Assembly: GCA_041398025.1 (NCBI GenBank)
Contig: JAWKVM010000008.1
Location: forward strand, 310,001 to 374,000
Length of the DNA: 64,000 nt
Source of the DNA: JANQPX01 sp041398025
GTDB lineage: Bacteria > Pseudomonadota > Alphaproteobacteria > Geminicoccales > Geminicoccaceae
Direction of reading: 5' to 3'
The notes beneath the pieces were generated by a model. The model was not told the DNA's origin. It was given only the letters and a program-made list of their open reading frames with translations, and made no database searches. The translations under genes and the position numbers were made by a program. This document shows positions 17,617-25,430 of this stretch, piece after piece (positions within the stretch are counted from its first letter, which is position 1; each line of letters begins with the position of its first letter).

Positions 17617-18721
17617 GGCCGGACATGTTGGGATCGATTCGGGCGGGATAGACCAGGAGATACTCGCGCGGCAGCACGATCGGCAGGGCCTGGCCGGGCG
17701 ACAGATTTCTCGCGCGTGTCAGATTGATCGACAGATCCGCCTCCAGGACGACTCCGTTCAAGCCGTCGGGTGCCAGCCGCGCGCGCACGAAGGATCCGAG
17801 AAACTCCAGATCGCGCACCTTGACCCGAAGAGCGTTCTCCTCGTCACCCGTGACATCGCGCAGCAGGATGTCCTCGGGCCGGATCGCCAGGGTCACGCCG
17901 GCGTCGGCCGCCATGCCGTCGGCGCTGCAGGCAAGCTCGACGCCGCCGACCGCGGCCCGCTCCGGCGTCAACAGCCGGCCGTCCAGGAAATTCATGGCGC
18001 CGATGAAGTCGGCGACGAAGGCGGACGCGGGTCTGCCATAGATATCTTCGGGTCGCCCGATCTGCTCGATCACGCCCTGGTTCATCACCACGATGCGATC
18101 CGCCATGGTCAGCGCCTCTTCCTGATCGTGGGTCACCAGGATGGTGGTGACTCCGATCCGGCGCTGCAGATCCTTGATCTCATGGCGCAGATGCGCGCGC
18201 ACCTTGGCGTCGAGAGCTGACAGCGGCTCGTCCAGGAGCAGCAGGCCGGGCGAGGTCGCAAGCGCCCTGGCGAGAGCCACGCGCTGCTGCTGGCCGCCGG
18301 AAAGCTGGGCTGGATATTTCTCGCCCTGATCCGCAAGTCCGACCAGGTCGAGCAGGTCAGCGACCTGCTGCTTCACCTGCTCGCGGCCGACGCCGCGGTT
18401 TTCCAGGCCATAGGCGATGTTGCGCGTGATCGTGAGGTTCGGGAACAGGGCATAGGACTGAAAGACGATGCCGAAATCACGCTCCTCAGGCGGCAGGTCC
18501 GAGATCTCGCGCCCGTCCTGCCAGATCCGTCCGGATGTCTGGATGTCGAGCCCGGCAATCGCGCGCAGCAGCGTGGTCTTGCCGCAGCCCGAGGGACCGA
18601 GGAAACAGACCAGCTCGCCCTTCCCGATACCGAGCGACACATCCCTCAGCGCCTCGAACGTGCCGAAACGTTTGGTGAGGTTCTCGATCCTCAGAAAAGT
18701 CAGCGGATCGTCCGTCGCCAC
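17609..18721 (-). CDS. phnT: 2-aminoethylphosphonate ABC transporter ATP-binding protein
   Basis: A complete ABC ATPase: Walker A GPSGCGKTT, Q-loop FQSYALFP, signature LSGGQQQRVALARAL, Walker B LLLLDEPLSALD and switch His in VTHDQEEAL. The C-terminal 120 residues form a TOBE-type regulatory domain (LAIRPEDILL). It powers the permease encoded by the next gene. Gene order with an AEP-type binding protein, phnY and phnA/phnW remnants points to aminoethylphosphonate as the substrate. The start is the ATG at 18721. A hairpin (18777-18814) lies between it and the binding-protein gene. Confidence 0.85.
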   Translation of the reverse strand: MATDDPLTFLRIENLTKRFGTFEALRDVSLGIGKGELVCFLGPSGCGKTTLLRAIAGLDIQTSGRIWQDGREISDLPPEERDFGIVFQSYALFPNLTITRNIAYGLENRGVGREQVKQQVADLLDLVGLADQGEKYPAQLSGGQQQRVALARALATSPGLLLLDEPLSALDAKVRAHLRHEIKDLQRRIGVTTILVTHDQEEALTMADRIVVMNQGVIEQIGRPEDIYGRPASAFVADFIGAMNFLDGRLLTPERAAVGGVELACSADGMAADAGVTLAIRPEDILLRDVTGDEENALRVKVRDLEFLGSFVRARLAPDGLNGVVLEADLSINLTRARNLSPGQALPIVLPREYLLVYPARIDPNMSGHG

Positions 18722-18776
18722 AGAAATCCCCGAGCCTGAACGGCCGGAAGCCGGTCCCGATGCACTCCAGCATCAA

Positions 18777-18814
18777 GACCCGCACCTCCGGCCCAAGTCA
18801 ACCAAGTGCGGGTC
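18777..18814 (-). terminator. Hairpin between binding-protein and ATPase genes
   Basis: GACCCGCAC (18777-18785) pairs perfectly with GTGCGGGTC (18806-18814) around a 20-base loop, starting 4 bases past the stop codon of the binding-protein gene. There is no T-tract. Such hairpins after binding-protein genes commonly stabilise the upstream mRNA or attenuate downstream transcription, giving more binding protein than permease; that role is inferred. Confidence 0.6.
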
Positions 18815-18818
18815 GCAC

Positions 18819-19835
18819 CTATTGGGGTTCGGATTTGCTGTCGTAACGGGACTGCCATTCGGCGAGGATGGCTTCGCGGTTCTGCGCCGCCCACGCGAAG
18901 TCGTTGTCGATCATCGCGTCGGTGATGCCTTCCGGGAAATGCTCGACGGGCTTGGCGAGCTCCGTGCGCGCGACCACGGCGTAGCCTTCGTTGTACATCT
19001 TGTTGGCCGCCTCGGAGACCGACCAGTCGACCAGCGTCTGCGCCGCCTCCAGATCGTCGGTGCCCTTGACGATCGCGGTCGCCTCCATGTCCCAGCCGAT
19101 GCCCTCGGACGGCACCACGATCTCGAGCGGCGCACCATCAGCCTTTTCCTTGGCACCGCGGAAGGCGAAGGAAACGCCGATCGCCACCTCGCCGCGCGCC
19201 GCGTCCTTGCAGGGCTTGGAGCCGGAATGGGTGTAATAGGCGATGTTCTCGTGGAGGGCGTCCATATAAGCCCAGCCTTCCTCTTCACCCATGAGCTGCA
19301 GCCAGCTCGACACGTCGAGAAATCCGGTGCCTGACGAGTTCGGATTGGGCATGGCGACGTGACCGGCATATTCGGGCTTGGCCAGATCCGCCCAGGAGGT
19401 CGGGATCGGCAGGTTGTTCGCTTCGGCCTCGTAGGTGTTGACGCAGATCGCGGCCACCCAGGCGTCCATGCCGGTCCAGGACGGCGGGCTGTCGCTGTCG
19501 ACGAACTTTTTGTCCAGTGCTTCGACACCGTCCGGTGCGTAGGGCTCGAGCATGCCCTCGTTCTTCAGGAGCATCAGCGAGGTCGCGGCAAGCCCCCAGA
19601 CGACGTCAGCCTGCGGATTGTCCTTCTCGGCGAGCAGCTTCGCGGTGACGATGCCGGTGGAGTCGCGCACCCATTTGATCTCGATGTCGGGGTGATCCTG
19701 ATTGAAGCGCTCGGCATATTTCTGAAGGTCCTCGGCCTCGACAGCGGTGTAGACGGTGAGCTCCGCCGCCATGGCCTGCGTGGCCGCCAATGCCAGCGCC
19801 GCGACACTGGTGAAGAGATAGGATTTGACGGTCAT
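18819..19835 (-). CDS. phnS: 2-aminoethylphosphonate ABC transporter periplasmic binding protein
   Basis: This is an exported iron(III)/phosphonate-type binding protein of about 338 residues. The signal peptide MTVKSYLFTSVAALALA ends with a consensus site around AMAAELTVYT. Mature-protein motifs of the family include TVYTAVEAEDLQKYAERF, DIEIKWVRDSTGIVTAKL and PNPNSSGTGFLDVSSW. The ATG at 19835 follows GGAAGAG at a good distance; an upstream in-frame ATG (19898) would add 21 residues before the signal peptide and is unlikely. Neighbours phnT, the permease gene and phnY make AEP the probable ligand. Confidence 0.85.
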   Translation of the reverse strand: MTVKSYLFTSVAALALAATQAMAAELTVYTAVEAEDLQKYAERFNQDHPDIEIKWVRDSTGIVTAKLLAEKDNPQADVVWGLAATSLMLLKNEGMLEPYAPDGVEALDKKFVDSDSPPSWTGMDAWVAAICVNTYEAEANNLPIPTSWADLAKPEYAGHVAMPNPNSSGTGFLDVSSWLQLMGEEEGWAYMDALHENIAYYTHSGSKPCKDAARGEVAIGVSFAFRGAKEKADGAPLEIVVPSEGIGWDMEATAIVKGTDDLEAAQTLVDWSVSEAANKMYNEGYAVVARTELAKPVEHFPEGITDAMIDNDFAWAAQNREAILAEWQSRYDSKSEPQ

Positions 19836-19953
19836 GATCGCTCTTCCTTGTTGGTTGTTGCCGACATTGTCCGACGTCATTGAGCATGATGCTGCCACAA
19901 AGCCGTAGACGTCGCCAGCGACAGTTCCGCGACAACCTCCTGAGGACAGCCGA

Positions 19954-21417
19954 TCAGCCCGGCCAGGGGAGCGAGTAGGTCTTGACGTTGGTGAAGGACT
20001 TCATCGCCTCGACGACGCCTTCCTTGTAGCCGAGCCCGCTGTCCTTGATGCCGCCGAAGGGGGACATCTCGATGCGATAGCCCGGCACCTCCCAGATGTT
20101 GACGGTGCCGACCCTGAGACCGTCGACATAGCGTGTCATGCGATCCAGACGATTGGTGCAGACACCTGAAGAAAGACCGAACGCCGTGCTGTTGGAGATC
20201 GCCATGGTTTCCGCGTCGTCGTTCGGCACGCGGATGATCGGGATCACCGGCCCGAAGGTTTCCTCGACCACCAGCTCGGCCGTGTGCGGCACGCGGTCGA
20301 CCACGATCGGTGCCAGAAGGGCTCCCTGGCGCTCGGGGTGATACAGGATGTCCGCCCCGGACTCGGCGGCATCGAGCACGCGGCGTTCGAACAGGGCGGC
20401 GGCCTCGGCGTGGATCACCGTGCCGAGATCGGTGTCGGGATTCATCGGGTCGCCGAATTTGATCTTCTTGGCCTTTTCCAGGACCAGCGGCACGAAGCGA
20501 CCGGCGACCGCCTCCTGGCAGAGAATGCGCTTCACCGCCGTGCAGCGCTGCCCGGAATTCTTGGTGGCGCCGGCGACCGCAAGCTCGGCGGCCTTGTCGA
20601 GATCGGTGTCGGTGAGATCGTCGCAGATGATCAGCGGATCGTTGCCTCCGAGCTCCAGCACGGTGCGTCGATAGCCGGCCTTGGCAGCGATCATCTTGCC
20701 GACCGGGACGCCGCCGGTGAACGTGATCAGATCGATCGCCGGGTTGGTGATCATCTCGTCGCCGATGTCGGCGGGCCATCCCGTGACCACGGACAGCATC
20801 TCCGGCGGCAGGCCGGCATCGTAGAGGACATCTGCGAGCAGAAGGGCGGTCAGCGGCGTGAGCTCGGTCGGCTTGACCACCATGCAATTGTTGGTGGCAA
20901 CAGCCGGCGCGATCTTGTGGGCGACCATGTTGAGCGGGTGATTGAACGGCGTGATCGCCGAGATCGCGGTCAGCGGCTCGCGCTTGGTGAAGATTTTTCG
21001 CGCCTTGCCCTGGGGCGTGAGATCGCACGAAAAAATCTCGCCGTCGTCGAGAATGCAGAGCTGGCCCGCGAGCGAGAACACGTCATAGGCGCGGCCGACC
21101 TCGTACAAGGAATCCTTCTTGGAGATGCCGAGCTCCAGCGTGATCACGTCGGACAGCTCGTCCCGCCGCTCCACGAGCAGCTCCGCCGCGCGCAGCAAGA
21201 TACGCTGCCGGTCGTACCGGCTCAGCTTGGAGCGATAGTTCGCGGCGATCTCGAAGGCTTCTCGCGCGTGGACAGCCTGACCCGCAGGCACGGTGCCGAT
21301 GACGCCGTCGGTGTAGGGATAGCGCACCTCGATCACCTCGTCGGCATCCACCTTCCTGCCGGCGATGCGCATCGGCTCGTGGCGACTATCGGTCCTGCTC
21401 GCGGCGACTGTGTCCAT
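19954..21417 (-). CDS. phnY: Phosphonoacetaldehyde dehydrogenase
   Basis: This is an aldehyde dehydrogenase-superfamily enzyme of 487 residues with the catalytic Cys in NSGQRCTAV, the general-base Glu in TVLELGGNDP and NAD-binding elements such as ITFTGGVPVGK. PhnY oxidises phosphonoacetaldehyde, made from AEP by PhnW, to phosphonoacetate, which PhnA then hydrolyses to acetate and phosphate. Both partner genes lie directly upstream in the same operon but are frameshifted, so the pathway may be interrupted here. It is 2 bases from the end of phnA. A start at MRIAGRKVD, 15 residues in, is also possible. Confidence 0.85.
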   Translation of the reverse strand: MDTVAASRTDSRHEPMRIAGRKVDADEVIEVRYPYTDGVIGTVPAGQAVHAREAFEIAANYRSKLSRYDRQRILLRAAELLVERRDELSDVITLELGISKKDSLYEVGRAYDVFSLAGQLCILDDGEIFSCDLTPQGKARKIFTKREPLTAISAITPFNHPLNMVAHKIAPAVATNNCMVVKPTELTPLTALLLADVLYDAGLPPEMLSVVTGWPADIGDEMITNPAIDLITFTGGVPVGKMIAAKAGYRRTVLELGGNDPLIICDDLTDTDLDKAAELAVAGATKNSGQRCTAVKRILCQEAVAGRFVPLVLEKAKKIKFGDPMNPDTDLGTVIHAEAAALFERRVLDAAESGADILYHPERQGALLAPIVVDRVPHTAELVVEETFGPVIPIIRVPNDDAETMAISNSTAFGLSSGVCTNRLDRMTRYVDGLRVGTVNIWEVPGYRIEMSPFGGIKDSGLGYKEGVVEAMKSFTNVKTYSLPWPG

Positions 21418-21419
21418 GA

Positions 21420-22672
21420 TCAGCTCCTGACCTCGACGTGATTGAGGGCGACGTCGAACGCATCGAAGTTTCTAAGTTGTCTCTTGTCGTCGAGCCCTAT
21501 GACGGGACGGTTGGTCATGAACGGCACGGTCTGCTCGGTGAAGCCGCCATGGGAGCGAAGCGGCGCGTCCAGCCCGGACAGGTCATGCGCCACCTCCGCC
21601 GCCCCGATCACCACATTCTGCGTCGACGTCACCACCAGATCCCCGATCCGGTCCTCCGGCAACTCCAGCGCGGTGGCCGCGCGGCCTCGACTCAGGACGG
21701 TGTCGATGCCGTCCAGCGTCGCCAGACGATCGACCAGTGCGTCGGCATCGACCGATGGGTCAAGATAAACCGTGACGAACGAACCGAGCGCGCCGTGGTG
21801 GACGACATAGGGATCGGTGATCGGACAGATCACCTCCGCCCTGCCCTCGCCCAGCCAGTCGTCGAGCACGTCCTGGAGGTAGATGACATCCGGCGAACCG
21901 TCCGCCTTGTGCTTGGCGTTCATGCCGTGATCCGCGACCATCACCAGCGTGCAGCCGAGCGCATCGAGTGCCCCGATAGGGGCATCCATCATCGCGTAGA
22001 AGGCATTCGCGCCCTGCGAGCCCGGCGCGTATTTGTGCTGGATGTAGTCGGTGGTCGAGAGATACATCAGGTCCGGTTTTTTCCGACGTGCGATCTCGAC
22101 GCCCGCCGCCATGACGAAGCCCGAAAGCTCAGCCGAGTACACGTCCGGCAGGGGCTGTCCGACCAGCTCCAGCACGTTCTCGATGCCGTGCTCCGCAAGC
22201 GTGACCTCATCTGCCCGCTCCGACGAGAAAGCAGATGGCGCTGCCATCGCCGCCATCGCCCAATCGGAGGCCGTGGCCGAGCGGCTTGCGCAGCTTGTCC
22301 TTAGCCGTGACCACTGCGATCTTCGCGCCTGCCTTCTGGAACGGAAAAGATGGTGGGTGCAACGCAGGAACTTCGGGTCGTTCATCATCACCTTCTCCTC
22401 AGTCTCGCGCTCGAGAAAGAAATTGCCGGCGATGCCGTGCACGACGCAGGCGGTCGCCCGGTGACGATCGAGAGGTTGTTGGGATTGGTGAAACTCGGCA
22501 TGGCGGAGGCCGCCTTCAGATAGGCGCCGCGCTCGGTCGGCCATACCAGGCATGACGCCGGCAGCGATCGCCTGCTCGATGTAGTCGGGCTCCGAGCCGT
22601 CGATGCAGACCACCACCGTGGTCGCCTTCGGTGAGCATGGGTGCGCCCGTTGACGATTTCGATTTCATCCAT
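21420..22672 (-). pseudogene. phnA: Phosphonoacetate hydrolase, multiply frameshifted
   Basis: The C-terminal 250 residues read perfectly as PhnA, an alkaline-phosphatase-fold C-P hydrolase: DLMYLSTTDYIQHKY, VMVADHGMNAKHK with metal-binding Asp and His, and DAPLRSHGGFTEQ. The N-terminal third is only found by switching frames several times: MDEIEIVNGRT, then VVCIDGSEPDYIEQAIAAGV, then AMPSFTNPNNLSIVTG, then KVMMNDPKFLR, then SERADEVTLAEHG. At least five indels are needed. Amino-acid conservation within each piece is high, so the damage is recent or is sequencing error. Confidence 0.85.
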
Positions 22673-22674
22673 TT

Positions 22675-23871
22675 TGCTCCCGAGGCCGCGGGTCCGCAAT
22701 CTCTCACACCCATCGCCAAAAGCTCCTCACCGATGACCGCGACCGCCTGCTTCATGTCCTCCGGCGTCACCTGGCCGATGCAGCCGATGCGGAAGGACGG
22801 CGCCACCGTCAGCTTGCCTGGATAGATCACATAGCCGCGCGCCGCGAGACGGTCATAGAAAACCTTGAAGTCGAAACGCTCGTCCGCTGGCATGTGAAGG
22901 TGACGATGATCGGCGCCTGCCTGTCCGCGGGCAACAGCGTCTGTCCAGCTCCTGCATCTCCCGAACGAGCACATCGCGCAGTTAAGCCTGTATCGCCGAT
23001 ACCGGCCAGCCGCGCCGCCTTCGGCCGCGTGCTCGATCAGCGCCTGACGGAAGGCGGCCATGACGTGGGTGGGCGGGGTGAAGCGCCACTGCCCGTTCGC
23101 CTCCATCGCCCGCCACTGGTCGAACAGATCGAGCGCGAGCGACGGGCTGTGCCCTCCGACGCTTGGAGCACGTCCCCGCCAGGAACGATCGCGTAGCCCA
23201 TGCCCGGCGCCCGCTTCCAGGCACTTGTTCGAGGACGCGACCGGCCGCCGCGTTCAGCGCCGCCGCATCGAGCGCCAGCGCCCCGAAGCTGCTCATCACT
23301 ATCACAATGGGGCGCGGCCCTCGGCGTGGACTTTGTTCGAGATTGGCTCGATCGGATTGAGAACACCTGATGTGGTCTCGCAATGCACGACCGCCACATG
23401 GGTGATCGCAGGATCGTCCTGCAGCGTCGACTGGACCTCGCCCGGGTCGTGCGTTTCGTTCTCTGGACAGGTCAACGCTGTCGTCGCACGACCGAGGCGC
23501 TGCATGATCTTGACCATGCGCGCCATAGGCGCCGTTGACCAACACCAGAAGCTTGCCGTCTCGCGGCACGACCGTGCCGAGCGTCGCCTCGATCGCGAAG
23601 GTGCCGGAGCCCTGGACGGGCACACGTAAAAGTCCGCCCCGGCATTGGCAATGCCCTCCAGGCGGCGGCGGATGTCGGCGTTGAGCTCGATGAAGGCAGG
23701 GTCGCGGCTGCCCCAGTCCCGGAGCATCGCCTGCTTGACCGACAGCGACGTGGTCAGCGGGCCGGGGGTCAGCAGAAACTCGTCTCGTTGCCGGTCCTTG
23801 CCGGCCCCGATGCCTGTCGTTTTTCCCGGAGGATCGACCAGAACGTCCCGACATGATGCTTGCTCCTCCAC
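22675..23871 (-). pseudogene. phnW: 2-aminoethylphosphonate--pyruvate transaminase, multiply frameshifted
   Basis: Pieces of a PhnW-type PLP aminotransferase occur in order across three frames: LLTPGPLTTSLSVKQAMLRD, an ENETHDPGEVQ stretch, HVAVVHCETTSGVLNPIE, SSFGALALDA, the PLP-lysine region SNKCLE, PGMGYAIVPGGD, GQWRFTPPTHVMAAFRQAL and YDRLAARGYVIYPGKLTV. At least six indels separate them, so no full-length enzyme can be made from the sequence as given. The intact enzyme would transfer the AEP amino group to pyruvate. As first gene of the operon it faces the LysR regulator and its operator. Confidence 0.85.
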
Positions 23872-23942
23872 CTGATGATCCCGCCTCTTGCAGAGTGACC
23901 AAGCCGTTGCGATTTGGGAAATTCATAGTTTTAATGGATTCG

Positions 23943-23957
23943 ATAAATCAGATTTAT
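23943..23957. promoter_or_regulatory. LysR-type operator (perfect 15-bp palindrome)
   Basis: ATAAATCAGATTTAT is a perfect dyad (7+1+7) that fits the T-N11-A rule for LysR-type regulators. It lies 15 bases upstream of the regulator's start and 71 bases from the phnW start, in the divergent gap, which is where autoregulated LysR operators usually sit. Confidence 0.75.
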
Positions 23958-23971
23958 GTGACGGGACCGTG

Positions 23972-24832
23972 ATGAATCACGCGCAGATCAGAGCCTTTCA
24001 CGCAGTTGCCGAGGAGGGCGGCTTTACCGCGGCGGCGCTCCGGCTCGGGCTCACCCAGCCCGCGATCACGGTGCAGGTGCGGGCACTGGAAGCCCACTAC
24101 CAGGTCGAGCTGTTCCATCGCCGCGCCCGAAAAATCCGGCTCACCCCGGTGGGCGAGGAGCTCTATCAGCTCACCCGGCGCATGATGGCGCTGGAGCAGC
24201 AGGCGAGCGACTTTCTCGAAGCCGAGGGCGGTCTGGAGAGCGGCCGGCTCAGCATCGCGGCCGATGGCCCCTTCCACATCCTCCCCTTGATCGCCGCCGT
24301 GCGCACCGAACTGCCAGGTCTGCGCATTACCGTGTCGACCGGCAATTCGAGCTTCGTGCGCCAGGCCCTGCTCGACTATGAAGCGCTGATCGGCGCACTC
24401 AGCGACTACCGGCCGGACGAGCGCTTTGCCGTGCTCGCTTCGCAGCGCCATGCCGTCGTCCTGATGATCCCGAAAGCGCACCCCTTCGCCGGTCGATCGA
24501 GCGTCGATATCGGTCAGCTGCAGGACGTGCCGATGGTGCTCCGGGAACGAGGCTCGACCACCAGGCGCTGCTTCGAGGACGCGCTCGAAACGGCAGGCGT
24601 GACACCGAAGATCGTGCTCGAGATCGGCAGCCGCGAGGCGGTGCGCGAGGCGGTCGCCGCCAATATCGGTCTCGGCGTCATTCAGGAGCCGGAGTTCGGC
24701 GTCGATCCGCGCATCAGCAAAGCAAAGATCGGTCGGGCGAAAATTATCGCCGCCGAGCACATCATCTGCCTCGCCGAACGCCGTGACAGCCGCATCCTGG
24801 CACGGCTGGAACCACTGCTCGGAAACACCTGA
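23972..24832 (+). CDS. LysR-type regulator of the AEP operon
   Basis: The N-terminal winged helix-turn-helix (MNHAQIRAFHAVAEEGGFTAAALRLGLTQPAITVQVRALE; in pieces: AVAEEGGFTAAAL, TQPAITVQVRALE) is typical of the family. A periplasmic-binding-protein-like effector domain of about 200 residues follows. It is divergent from the AEP catabolic operon and has a T-N11-A palindrome directly upstream, so it most likely activates that operon in response to AEP or a derivative. The ATG at 23972 matches family N-termini; longer versions add unrelated residues. About 286 residues, normal for LysR proteins. Confidence 0.85.
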   Translation: MNHAQIRAFHAVAEEGGFTAAALRLGLTQPAITVQVRALEAHYQVELFHRRARKIRLTPVGEELYQLTRRMMALEQQASDFLEAEGGLESGRLSIAADGPFHILPLIAAVRTELPGLRITVSTGNSSFVRQALLDYEALIGALSDYRPDERFAVLASQRHAVVLMIPKAHPFAGRSSVDIGQLQDVPMVLRERGSTTRRCFEDALETAGVTPKIVLEIGSREAVREAVAANIGLGVIQEPEFGVDPRISKAKIGRAKIIAAEHIICLAERRDSRILARLEPLLGNT

Positions 24833-24865
24833 CCCAGGTCAACGCGCCGGCCGCGCCGGGTCAGG
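24828..24865. terminator. Bidirectional hairpin between lysR and soxG ends
   Basis: CCTGACCC (24828-24835) pairs perfectly with GGGTCAGG (24858-24865), and the loop contains a further GC-rich palindrome. It spans the 28-base gap between two convergent genes and overlaps both stop codons. There is no clear T-tract on either side, so termination efficiency is uncertain. Confidence 0.55.
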
Positions 24866-25430
24866 CGACGTTCTTCAGCGACGTCTCGACAGCATGGAGA
24901 AAGGACTCCGCGGACGACGAAGCGGACAGCAGGAGGAATGAGTGAATGCCCTCCCGCAGCACGAAGGCGCCCATATGCTCCATCGCCGTGCGCGCGACGT
25001 GGCCCTCGCCGAACGCGGACGGATGCAGATCGATCGGACAGATGCGCTCCAGCGCCACCCGCGCCATTCCGCCGGCAAGACGCAGCGCCACCCAATTGTC
25101 GGACTGCAGCGTGACATAGGCCTTGCCCCCCAGGCGTTCACGCACATCGTCCGCCGCCTTGGGGCTGGTGTCCTCGAACAGTGCGAAGAGCTGGTCGGGC
25201 GCGGTCCAGAGAAAACGGGTCTGACCGTCAGGGGACAGCGCCGACTGGCCTGGCGCCGGCCGCTCGGTGCCATAGGCCTTCGACAACGCCGCATCGAACG
25301 CCGCCTCGCCATCCAGAGGAACGGCGATCGAGACGATCGCGAGATCGGTCACTTCGGCAAGCTCGGTGCCGCCGACATTGTTCTGAAAGCCGCCGAGCCG
25401 CGGCTCGGCCTTGAGGGCCAGATCAAGCAC
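24861..25430 (-). CDS. soxG: Sarcosine oxidase/N-methylglutamate dehydrogenase gamma subunit
   Basis: The protein resembles SoxG (gamma subunit of heterotetrameric sarcosine oxidase), with LALKAEPRLGGFQNNVGG at the N-terminus and WVALRLAGGMARVALERICPIDLH in the middle; this domain resembles part of the GcvT fold. It is a structural subunit of the complex encoded directly upstream. I place the start at the GTG at 25430, since GGAAGGAG lies 9 bases upstream and the gene then overlaps the alpha-subunit stop by only 8 bases; an ATG at 25481 would overlap by 59. About 189 residues. Confidence 0.8.
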   Translation of the reverse strand: MLDLALKAEPRLGGFQNNVGGTELAEVTDLAIVSIAVPLDGEAAFDAALSKAYGTERPAPGQSALSPDGQTRFLWTAPDQLFALFEDTSPKAADDVRERLGGKAYVTLQSDNWVALRLAGGMARVALERICPIDLHPSAFGEGHVARTAMEHMGAFVLREGIHSFLLLSASSSAESFLHAVETSLKNVA

